From: Bryobacterales bacterium
GTDB taxonomy: Bacteria > Acidobacteriota > Terriglobia > Bryobacterales > Bryobacteraceae
Assembly (NCBI GenBank): GCA_030838885.1
Contig: JAUZEU010000232.1
Span: 1 to 6,514 of the forward strand
Reading direction: 5' to 3'
DNA: 6,514 bases
Part shown: piece by piece, positions 1 to 6,441 of the stretch
Numbering within the stretch: the stretch's first letter is position 1
How the letters are laid out: the number at the start of each line of letters is the position of its first letter
Notes under the pieces: model-generated
Databases searched by the model: none
What the model was told of the DNA's origin: nothing
The model's input: only the letters and a program-made list of their open reading frames with translations
Program-made: the position numbers and the translations under genes

Positions 1-85
1 CGATTCCGCACACTGTTGCATAGCAAGCAGAAGTAACTGATTCGCCTTTTTTATCGGCGCATCACGTGGTGAGCGATTACTCCAT
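1..85. other. Non-coding leader upstream of the operon
   Basis: No gene fragment is recognisable here. An in-frame TGA at 38-40 closes the reading frame upstream of the first gene, so that gene cannot start earlier than about 41. A TTGCAT at 16-21 resembles a -35 box, but no good -10 hexamer lies at the usual distance, so I do not call a promoter. A small inverted repeat, TCAC/GTGA around GTG at 62-72, is too short to interpret. Confidence 0.4.
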
Positions 86-580
86 ATGAACTCCGCGATC
101 ATTAGTGCGTTGGCCGCTTTTGGCGGATCGTCAGTAGGGGCGCTCGGTCCGGTTCTGAGCAACTACGTACTCCAGCGAAGCGCGGCGAAACACGAGCTCT
201 CGAACCGCCAAATTGCCGAAAGGGAAACGCTGTATTCCGATTTCATCAAAGAAGCGTCGCGCCTGTACGCAATTTCAATCACGCACGCTCTCGAAGATCT
301 CGACCAACTGGTTTCGCTTTATGCGCTGGTGAGTCGTATCCGGCTGTTCGCATCCCAGCCCGTTGTGCAAGCCGCCGAGGATTTCGTTAAGCAGATTGTC
401 ATGCACTACGGGGAACCGAACCTGAGCGTGGAACAAATTCGTGCGGCCGCGCTAGCCGCAAAGGCGGATCCACTCGATCGGTTCAGCTTTGCGTGCCGGA
501 AGGAACTACAAGACATTGTTCGCCGAGGTCTGACGCCTGTGAATGACTCGCCCCGGAGAAAGAAATGGAGCCTGGTTTGA
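86..580 (+). CDS. Small membrane-anchored protein of unknown function, first gene of the MCE operon
   Basis: A 164-residue protein whose function I cannot name. Residues about 4-28 form one hydrophobic, Ala/Gly-rich segment that looks like an uncleaved membrane anchor. It is followed by a charged, probably helical stretch (QRSAAKHELSNRQIAERE, about 30-47) and then an alpha-helical soluble domain with the motifs LYSDFI, LYALVSRIRL and DPLDRFSFACRKEL. This pattern recalls a widespread family of uncharacterised single-pass bacterial proteins (from memory, not searched). The ATG at 86 is the only ATG or GTG between the in-frame TGA at 38-40 and the body of the protein; its ribosome site is weak (GGTGAG at 69-72 region). 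The last 16 bases overlap the permease start, so translation of the two is probably coupled, which suggests, but does not prove, a role tied to the transporter. The tail is basic (RRKK). The gene is intact. Confidence 0.8.
   Translation: MNSAIISALAAFGGSSVGALGPVLSNYVLQRSAAKHELSNRQIAERETLYSDFIKEASRLYAISITHALEDLDQLVSLYALVSRIRLFASQPVVQAAEDFVKQIVMHYGEPNLSVEQIRAAALAAKADPLDRFSFACRKELQDIVRRGLTPVNDSPRRKKWSLV
555..558 (+). promoter_or_regulatory. Ribosome binding site of the permease gene
   Basis: GGAG lies six bases before the ATG at 565, inside the last codons of the preceding gene. It supports ATG 565 as the true start and translational coupling across the 16-base overlap. Confidence 0.65.
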
Positions 581-1338
581 CGAATCTGTTCGAATTTGCA
601 GGAATAGTTAGCCGTTTTGGGGCTCGCGCAGTAGCCGACCTGTTTCGGCGCCCGTTCGAAGGCGGGCAGATCGTTCGGCAGATTGCCGAAGCGGGCTGGA
701 ATTCTCTTCCGCTTGTAGTCGCTTCAGGCTTTGCGCTCGGGGCGGTGATGACCCTTCATACCCGCAGCACACTGGTCACTTTCGGCGCGGCCTCTCTGAT
801 CCCAACTGTCCAGGCACTGGCGTTTTTTGTCGAGATAGGCCCGTTGGTTACGGGTTTGCTCGTTGCGGGCCGTGTCGGCTCGGGAATCGGGGCGGTCCTC
901 GCTAATATGAGGGCCACTGAACAGATCGATGGCATCGAGTCGCTCTCTATCGACTCTTTCAAATTTCTTGTCGTTCCGGGTATCCTGGCATGCGTCGTGG
1001 TCCTTCCCCTTCTTACGCTGTTTATGGATTTCTCCGGCCTTCTGGGAGGATTCCTGTCCGAGCATGCTGCCTCGCGAATTTCATTTCACCTTTATATTGT
1101 CCGCGCATTCTCAGACTTCGGGTGGTCGAACTTTATCCCTCCGACCATGAAGACAGCCGTCTTCGGATTCGTTATCGGGACGGTCTCGTCGTACTTCGGC
1201 TTCACCACTAATAAGGGCGCGCAGGGCGTGGGGCAAGCCGCCACGAACAGCGTCGTAGTCTCCTCTTTGCTGATCATTCTCACGGACGTGATTCTGATCA
1301 AAGGGATTTTCTTTGTGTTTCCGGAAGGTGCTTTGTGA
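565..1338 (+). CDS. mlaE: MlaE-family ABC transporter permease (MCE lipid transporter)
   Basis: A 257-residue integral membrane protein, the usual length of MlaE permeases. Two copies normally sit in the inner membrane beneath a ring of MCE proteins and, driven by the ATPase, move phospholipid-type lipids between membrane and periplasm. Visible features are an amphipathic N-terminus (about 1-40); hydrophobic segments near 46-66, 80-110, 133-155, 195-213 and 228-250; the family core EIGP (90-93) followed by GRVGSGIGA (102-110); EQIDGIESL (119-127), the cytoplasmic coupling region that contacts the ATPase; and the C-terminal GFTTNKGAQGVG (212-223). There is no STAS domain fused at the N-terminus. 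The 3' end overlaps the ATPase start by four bases (GTGA). The family assignment is firm. The exact lipid and the direction of transport cannot be read from the sequence. Confidence 0.95.
   Translation: MEPGLTNLFEFAGIVSRFGARAVADLFRRPFEGGQIVRQIAEAGWNSLPLVVASGFALGAVMTLHTRSTLVTFGAASLIPTVQALAFFVEIGPLVTGLLVAGRVGSGIGAVLANMRATEQIDGIESLSIDSFKFLVVPGILACVVVLPLLTLFMDFSGLLGGFLSEHAASRISFHLYIVRAFSDFGWSNFIPPTMKTAVFGFVIGTVSSYFGFTTNKGAQGVGQAATNSVVVSSLLIILTDVILIKGIFFVFPEGAL
1323..1328 (+). promoter_or_regulatory. Ribosome binding site of the ATPase gene
   Basis: GGAAGG lies six bases before the GTG at 1335. This supports the GTG start, which overlaps the permease stop codon in the arrangement GTGA. Confidence 0.6.
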
Positions 1339-2075
1339 ACGACTGGAGCAAGGCGGTAATCTTCGACCGCGTTTCGAAGTCGTTTGGTCCAAAGCAGGTG
1401 TTGCGCGACGTTTCGTTTCAGGTCGTCGCTGGCGAAGCGCTCTGCGTTCTCGGCCGCAGCGGAACCGGAAAGAGCGTAACCCTGAAGCTGATTATTTCAC
1501 TGCTGAAGCCGGACCAGGGAAGAATCTGGGTCGAACAGGATGAGATTACGCGGCTGAAGCCGCATGAACTCTCACGAGTGCGCCGAAAGATGGGCTTTCT
1601 CTTTCAGGATGCGGCGTTATTCGACTCTCTGACGCTATATGAAAACCTGGCACTGCCCATGCTCCGGCTGACCGAAAAATCGCGAGAGGAAACGGACTTC
1701 GCTGTCGACAAAGTACTCCGTCAGGTCGGCCTTGCCGCGGATAAAGCGAAGATGCCTTCGGAACTTTCGGGAGGGATGCGCAAACGGGCCGGTCTTGCGC
1801 GCGCACTGGTACTTGAACCCAGGATCCTGCTGGCAGACGAACCGAGCAGCGGGTTGGACCGCATCACCGCGTCCGAGATAGACGAACTGATGCTGGAACA
1901 AAAGGCGACACATAAGACCACGCTGATCATCGTTACCCATGACGTGCATGGCGCCCGTCGCGTGGGTGATCGGGTCGCGGTCTTCGATGGGGGCAACCTG
2001 ATCGCGCTGGGGACTGCGGCGGAAGTCGCTGAAAGTGAAAATGAAGTCGCGCGCAGGTTGGTTTCGGAGCAATAA
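1335..2075 (+). CDS. mlaF: MlaF-type ABC transporter ATP-binding protein
   Basis: A 246-residue cytoplasmic ATPase that powers the MlaE permease. All ABC motifs are present in order: Walker A GRSGTGKS (40-47), Q-loop Gln at 91 in FLFQDAALFD, signature LSGGMRKRAGLARAL (144-158), Walker B ILLADEP with catalytic Glu at 169, D-loop SSGLD (171-175) and switch His at 202 (VTHD). The signature form SGGMRKR and the sequence FQDAALFDSLTLYENL are typical of the MlaF/Mce-associated branch rather than of ordinary importers, which agrees with its neighbours. The start is GTG, chosen because it follows a GGAAGG site at the correct distance and overlaps the permease stop. The stop TAA is two bases before the MCE gene. 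Nothing suggests damage, and the protein should be catalytically competent. Confidence 0.95.
   Translation: MNDWSKAVIFDRVSKSFGPKQVLRDVSFQVVAGEALCVLGRSGTGKSVTLKLIISLLKPDQGRIWVEQDEITRLKPHELSRVRRKMGFLFQDAALFDSLTLYENLALPMLRLTEKSREETDFAVDKVLRQVGLAADKAKMPSELSGGMRKRAGLARALVLEPRILLADEPSSGLDRITASEIDELMLEQKATHKTTLIIVTHDVHGARRVGDRVAVFDGGNLIALGTAAEVAESENEVARRLVSEQ
2066..2069 (+). promoter_or_regulatory. Ribosome binding site of the MCE gene
   Basis: GGAG lies eight bases before the ATG at 2078, within the end of the ATPase gene. It fixes the start of the MCE protein just before its membrane anchor. Confidence 0.6.
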
Positions 2076-2077
2076 GA

Positions 2078-3547
2078 ATGAAAAACAAGAATGTTATTGT
2101 TGGCCTGTTCGTTGTCGGTGGGCTCGCGCTCTTCACGGCAGGGATGTTTGTGATCGGGGACCGGCGTCAGGCGTTCTCGAGACATGTTGAGTACTATGCC
2201 GAGTTTGTGAACCTTGCCGGTCTTACAAACGGCGCGAAAGTTCGTGTGGCGGGTATGGATGCAGGGCAGGTACTGGCTATTCGTGTTCCCGATTCGCCAT
2301 TATCCCGGTTTCGCGTCACACTGAAAGTCGACGAAAAGCTGCGCGGACTGGTGCGCACGGACTCCGTAGCAACGATTGGGACCGAAGGAGTGGTGGGTGA
2401 TACTTTCCTCTCGGTTCGCGCGGGGAGCAGGTACGCGCCAGCGGCCGCCCCGCTGGGTACACTTCGCAGCAAGGAACCAATGGAGCTTTCCGATCTTCTG
2501 GATCAGGGGACCGGTTTGCTCAGTGATGTCGATGGCACAATCAAACAACTGGGCGGCAAGATAGACGGCGCGCTGACCGGTGTCACCGCCACCGTGTCGA
2601 ATGTGAATGATGTGGTCGTCGGTCTGAAGGACGGGCGTGGAACAGCTGGAATGCTCTTACGGGATCAGGCGCTTGCCGGTCAGATCCGGCAGGCTATGTC
2701 GAACGTCAACGACGTGACCGTCGGGCTTAAAGATGGTCGTGGCGCGGCGGGGATGCTGCTTCGGGATGAGGCGCTCGCGCGGCAGATCCGGCAGGCCGTA
2801 ACTCACGCGGAAACGGCGACGTCCGACCTTGGCCACGCCGCCGGTCAGGCCGATAAATTGATATCGGATCTGCAGAAACGGCAGGTTCCGAAAAAACTCG
2901 ACGAGACAATCGACAAGGTGAAGGGCGCGGCGTCCAACATCGAAGAAGGCACGCGGCAACTCAAGCAAATCATCGCAGAAGTTGCAATGCCTGACGGACA
3001 AGGGATGAGTGCCGGAGCAAACATCAGGGAATCGCTCGCCAACGCGAATGTCGCGACGGCAAACATTGCCGAAGACACGGAAGCTTTGAAGCACAACTTC
3101 CTGTTCCGCGGATTCTTTCGGCGACGAGGTTACTTCAACATTACTCGTATGTCCCCGGAGAAGTATCGCCGGGATCGTGTCTTCAGCAGCCCCAGGAACT
3201 ACAGGGCGTGGCTGGCCGGATCCGAGTTGTTCCAGAAGGCCGAGAACGGCCAGGAGGAACTTTCGCAGCAAGGAAAAGGCATGCTGAATGCCGCACTAAC
3301 GCAATACGGCGACACCGCCGTCGAGAGCCCCGTTGTGATCGAAGGCTATTGGGGCGGCGACAATCCCGCGGATCAGCTTGCGTTCTCCCGCAATCGGGCA
3401 ATACTGGTTCGCGAATACCTTCAAAGCCATTTCCAACTCGAACCGGGGAACCTGGGAATCGTATCCATGAGGAATTTGCCACCGGCTGAATTGGGTCACT
3501 CAAAATGGGATGGGATTTGTATTGTCATCCCAAAACTGGCTCTGTAG
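2078..3547 (+). CDS. Long MCE (MlaD-type) protein with OmpA-like C-terminal domain
   Basis: A 489-residue protein, far longer than Escherichia coli MlaD (about 180). Residues 6-26 are an uncleaved inner-membrane anchor. Residues about 38-116 form one MCE domain, with NLAGLTNGAKVRVAGMDAG (45-63) and GTEGVVGDTFLSV (101-113). Residues about 130-350 are mostly helical and include a 34-residue tandem repeat (175-242). A conserved-looking block, LKHNFLFRGFFRRRGYFN, precedes the C-terminal domain. Residues about 398-489 resemble an OmpA-like periplasmic domain: VVIEGYW, then SRNRAILVREYLQSHF, close to the family pattern in which a strand ending in EGY is followed by an SxxRA helix. MCE proteins usually form hexameric rings or tubes that carry lipids across the periplasm; the C-terminal domain could anchor the far end to peptidoglycan or to an outer-membrane partner (inference). 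The gene is intact and directly follows its permease and ATPase. I call it MlaD-type but not a strict mlaD orthologue. Confidence 0.92.
   Translation: MKNKNVIVGLFVVGGLALFTAGMFVIGDRRQAFSRHVEYYAEFVNLAGLTNGAKVRVAGMDAGQVLAIRVPDSPLSRFRVTLKVDEKLRGLVRTDSVATIGTEGVVGDTFLSVRAGSRYAPAAAPLGTLRSKEPMELSDLLDQGTGLLSDVDGTIKQLGGKIDGALTGVTATVSNVNDVVVGLKDGRGTAGMLLRDQALAGQIRQAMSNVNDVTVGLKDGRGAAGMLLRDEALARQIRQAVTHAETATSDLGHAAGQADKLISDLQKRQVPKKLDETIDKVKGAASNIEEGTRQLKQIIAEVAMPDGQGMSAGANIRESLANANVATANIAEDTEALKHNFLFRGFFRRRGYFNITRMSPEKYRRDRVFSSPRNYRAWLAGSELFQKAENGQEELSQQGKGMLNAALTQYGDTAVESPVVIEGYWGGDNPADQLAFSRNRAILVREYLQSHFQLEPGNLGIVSMRNLPPAELGHSKWDGICIVIPKLAL
2600..2803 (+). repeat. In-frame tandem repeat of 34 codons in the MCE gene
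   Basis: Two adjacent 102-base units, 2600-2701 and 2702-2803, encode residues 175-208 and 209-242. Each begins NVNDV, contains VGLKDGRG and AGMLLRD, and ends QIRQA. By eye 28 of 34 residues agree, while many third codon positions differ (for example AATGTGAATGAT against AACGTCAACGAC). That looks like an old duplication kept under protein-level constraint, not a recent slippage event. It would lengthen the helical arm of the protein. Confidence 0.85.
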
Positions 3548-3551
3548 ATAG

Positions 3552-4380
3552 CGGCGCGGACGGAGAAAAAAGAAGGCCGAAAATGAAATCGCGCTGCAAG
3601 TCAACCAGGTTTACTACGCTCTTCTGATTGCCCGCCTTCAGAGGGAGGCAGCAGAACGGCAGATCTCCTACAGTACTGAGCATCTGAAAGAGAGCGAAGA
3701 AGACGTACGCAACGGCAATGCTCTTCACGTCGATACGATCGCGGCGCGCGCTGACTTCCTTGAGAGCAATCAAGCTCTGCTGACGGTAGACATTCAACTA
3801 TCGAATCTAAATGCGAAACTGGATGATCTACTGGGAATCCCATCAGACACCCAATTGGACCTGGATCCGGCCGTCCCTCAGAAGAACGATCAGCAGACCC
3901 GTGAGGAATACCTTCGGGTGGCGGTAGGCGAGAATCCGGAGATACGGGCAGCGGAATAGGCGACTCGCCGTATGCAACTGGTGTACAGGCCGCCAAGTCT
4001 GCATACGTTCCCGATATCACCGCCTTTGCGACGCATAGCTATCAAGACGGGGTTCCGTTCCTCGTCCGGAAGTTCGGCACTTTCGGCATAGCCCTGAACT
4101 ACGACGTCTTTGACTTTGGTAAAAGACGTGCGGCGGTCAAACAGCGAGAAGCGCAATTAGCCCAAGCAGAGAGAATGTACGCAGGTTAAAGGATTGAGTG
4201 GAGGTCGAGATTCAGCGCGCCTATACGAAGGTCGAGCGGACAAAGAGCATGGTGCAGGTGGCAACTCAACCGCTGCGACTCAGGCAGGAAGGTGAGGGCC
4301 TCGTGACTAACTGCCTGACCCACGGTGTTGCCCTTAGGTCCGAACAGAGCCAGGCGACACCCATGCGTTATAAAATGTGA
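3552..4380 (+). pseudogene. Decayed TolC-family outer-membrane channel gene, N-terminus missing
   Basis: Three reading frames together spell most of a TolC-type outer-membrane efflux protein, which would form the outer-membrane exit or entry duct of a trans-envelope transporter. Segment one (3552 to about 3976) reads AENEIALQVNQVYYALLIA, then a long coiled-coil helix ending NPEIRAAE, with a TAG at 3957-3959. Segment two (3977 to about 4173) reads GVQAAKSAYVPDITAFATHS and FGIALNYDVFDFGKRRAAV, the classic strand and Y-x-x-F-D-x-G-K region. Segment three (4174-4380) reads NVRRLKD, a TGA at 4195-4197, then EIQRAYTKVERTKSMVQVA. No start codon or signal peptide exists: an in-frame TAG at 3549-3551 lies two bases after the MCE stop, and roughly the first 130-150 residues of a normal TolC protein are absent. 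The last codons may continue in another frame to a TAA at 4443-4445. It cannot make a working channel. Its position suggests it was the fifth gene of the MCE operon. Confidence 0.85.
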
Positions 4381-4449
4381 ACCATTCCGGCAAGACGGAA
4401 GAACTCGTATCAAAGGGGCCAGTTCGGTCGGGCTTTGCTGCCTAAGAGT
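4381..4449. other. Junction between two convergent pseudogenes
   Basis: This short stretch lies between the ends of the TolC remnant (plus strand) and the hydrolase remnant (minus strand). One frame reads EELVSKGPVRSGFAA and stops at 4443-4445, which could be the drifted end of the TolC gene; this is weak. I see no stem-loop with a T-run that would serve as a terminator. Confidence 0.3.
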
Positions 4450-5465
4450 TCAGTGAGTTATGGATGTGGACGGGTCGTCCAATTGGTACTGCTTGCTCGC
4501 AACAGTCTGAGATGCTCCCGAAAGCACTCTGGAAATCCAGCAAAGGAGATTCAAACGAACTGCATCCCGGTTGATCTCGTTGAGCATCTCGTGTTGCCCC
4601 CCGGGATAGAAGTCATGGGAGATATCGCGGATGCCGCTTCCCGGTATCGTTGTAGGAGGAGGCGTACGCCTTCGAGCCGCTGGCCGAGCGGGTCTTTACT
4701 ACTCGAGAACGCGCAAACGGGTAAGTCACCGCGGATCTGGCGAAGTCGCACCGGGTCGGCCAGTTGAGGTGCTGCGGCGAATAGCGATTCGTTCGCCGCA
4801 GGTTGGAGCCATCCGAAGCACAACGGGTCAATTCACAAACGCATCCGCCGTTGCGGGATCACGGCTGATCCAGTCGGCGGGAGTGCGAACCGGCTCGAAG
4901 GCGGCGTTCATGATGTCAGCGGGGCACGTTTACGGGTTTGCGCAAGGTGTACGAGGCCGTCGAGAGCACCGGATCCCGAAAGAACCAGTCCCTCGATGAA
5001 CCCACTGTGATCGAGGGCGTACTGCTGTGCGGCGAACGACCCCATGCTGTGCCCGAGAAGAACAAAAGATACTCCCGGATGTTCCTCCCGGGCAATGCCT
5101 GCTAACCGGGCGATATCGGCTACCAGCACGTTGAACCCCTCCTTGTCCGAACTCCCCGAAACTCTTTGTCGGGAAGGCGGTCCGGCCGTGTCCACGGTGA
5201 TCGTTGCCATACACTACGAGGCCCGCTTGTACAAGGTCCTCGATTATGCCGCGTACCGTCCTATGTGTTCACCCAGTCCGTGCGCGATCTGAACAATTCC
5301 CCGAATCGGTCGGCTGCTGTCCCAGCGCGCACAGGAGATAAGAAGTCCATCTGCGCTCTCGAATTCGAACTGGTAAGGCTGGTTCTTTTCAGATTTCAGA
5401 GCACCGCCGTCCCCGGTGTTGTTGGGTTCGGCATGCCTCTTGTGAAGGCAGACTCCTCCGGTCAC
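4450..5465 (-). pseudogene. Frameshifted alpha/beta hydrolase (monoacylglycerol-lipase / lysophospholipase-like)
   Basis: Read on the minus strand across several frames, this is a serine hydrolase of the Hydrolase_4 / monoglyceride lipase type, which in its intact form cleaves acyl esters. The N-terminal part gives QFEFESADG and IVQIAHGLGEHIGRYA (oxyanion region HGLGEH), then VVYGNDHRGHGRTA, then FVLLGHSMGSFAAQ with the nucleophile Ser at 5046-5048, then FEPVRTPADWISRDP, then FSSSKDPLGQ with Asp at 4692-4694, then DFYPGGQHEMLNEINRDAV with His at 4591-4593, and a TGA at 4450-4452. Single-base shifts are needed near 5250, 5137, 4915, 4831 and 4637. All three triad residues survive, but no continuous product can be made. 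The 5465 start is a GTG and is uncertain; an ATG at 5432-5434 preceded by purines is in another frame. It is convergent with the TolC remnant. Confidence 0.85.
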
Positions 5466-5736
5466 GCCAATTGCTCTGAACCACGATTCTCAACCCGGCG
5501 CCAAATAGTTGGTCAGTCCGGCAGCAACCGGGTCCGGTGAAGTGTTCCCGGGCCCGGCGCACCTACTCGCGGATCTGGTTATTGTCCGTTACCCCAATGG
5601 TGGTATCCGGAGATGGAGCAGCAGCACCATCGAAAAACCACGCGATCTCGTGATGTCTTCTCGACGCCATTCCGCCAAAGTATGAAGTAGCGAAAGAAGA
5701 ATAAAACACTGGGCAGAAGGAGACAAGGGAAGACAA
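5466..5736. other. Intergenic region between divergent pseudogenes, no supported gene
   Basis: I find no recognisable protein in either strand. A 10-base perfect palindrome, CCGGGCCCGG, sits at 5548-5557. The 3' end is purine-rich and carries AAGGAG (5717-5722) and AGGGA (5726-5730), the latter six bases before the ATG at 5737. Promoters of the two flanking genes would once have been here, but no clear -35/-10 pair is visible. Confidence 0.4.
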
Positions 5737-6441
5737 ATGCGATTTAATCCGAATGACAAACACGTCGCTGCTCTTGCTGGTCGGCAGCGGGGCGCGTCAA
5801 AGCGCTCAAAATCCTGCGCGTCCCCAAGTCCGACTGAAATCTCTGGGTGTGACGGTGATCCAAATGAAGTCCGATGCAGGACAACCACGGAAAGAGAGTG
5901 CAAGCTTGCTGGTGGGTTCCTGGACCATCCTGGTGAAGAGTCATTCGCAGCCTTATTCCAGGTTTTCTCGCCACAAGTGGTGGCATCCTTCCGCAGCCGC
6001 GGCCACGAAAAGGCCGTCGCTGAAGACCTGGCTCAAGAAGTCATGATCACGGTTTACCGCAAAGCCGGCCAGATAAGGGATCCACACTGTTTCGCGCATG
6101 GATTTTTAAGGTCGCGCGTAATACGGCGTGCAGATATTTTGCCAAGCTAACGCGGGAAGTGCCCACAGTAGACATGGCGGACGTGAACGGGCCATCACAG
6201 TGCTCAGGCCCGGCAAACAGCTGGTGGGCCGGCGTTTGAGTTCCGAAATTGGATAGCTCTTCTGGAACCTCGCGAACGCGACATCGTGATGCTGCGTTTC
6301 GTCGAAGAGTGGGAATACCACGAGATCGCCGCAGCCGAAGCCTTCCCAATCGGTACCATCCAATGGAGAGTATTCAACCCGAAGAAAAAGTTGGCGGTTC
6401 ACTTGAGTCCGCGACGTGATCTCGTCGGCAAGGCGGCCTGA
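5737..6441 (+). pseudogene. Frameshifted ECF-type RNA polymerase sigma factor
   Basis: Recognisable homology runs from 5917 to 6441 in three pieces. Piece one reads HPGEESFAALFQVFSPQVV and EDLAQEVMITVYRKAGQIRD: sigma region 2, which binds core polymerase and the -10 element. Piece two (6084 to about 6197) continues in another frame as TLFRAWIFKVARNTACRYFA and then REVPTVDMADVNG, the end of region 2 and the linker. Piece three (about 6199-6441) returns to the first frame: FEFRNWIALLEPRERDIVML, then EEWEYHEIAAAEAFPIGTIQ, the region 4 helix-turn-helix for the -35 element, ending at TGA 6439-6441. Shifts near 6082 and 6198 separate the two DNA-contacting halves. Without repair, translation from 5737 stops at 6150 after region 2. 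The start is unsure: ATG 5737 has an AGGGA site but adds about 60 residues that match nothing I know; ATG 5864 in another frame would need a third shift near 5913. No anti-sigma gene is visible after it. Confidence 0.82.

Noticed and set aside
1721..2185. A 154-codon minus-strand open frame across the ATPase/MCE junction
   Set aside because: It is a shadow of two well-supported genes; its composition is Ser/Pro/Arg-rich and matches nothing.
2657..3271. A 204-codon open frame on the minus strand
   Set aside because: It lies wholly inside the intact MCE gene on the other strand, shows no domain pattern, and is best explained by the codon bias of the real gene.
3541..3600. A terminator after the MCE gene
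   Set aside because: The A-rich stretch at 3566-3571 has no stem before it on either strand that would form a convincing hairpin.
4631..4999. A 122-codon plus-strand open frame
   Set aside because: The opposite strand encodes the hydrolase remnant with clear catalytic motifs, so this frame is its shadow.
5548..5557. Perfect palindrome CCGGGCCCGG
   Set aside because: It is ten bases of pure G/C in GC-rich DNA with no partner copy and no T-run after it, so chance is the simplest explanation.
5563..5763. Minus-strand open frames upstream of the sigma remnant (also 5589-5903)
   Set aside because: There is no recognisable motif, no good ribosome site, and the longer one overlaps the sigma homology antisense.
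3552..6441. The idea that all downstream frameshifts are sequencing errors
   Set aside because: This is not excluded, but it is disfavoured: the TolC gene also lacks its whole N-terminal part and has in-frame stops, and the upstream 3.4 kb has no error at all.
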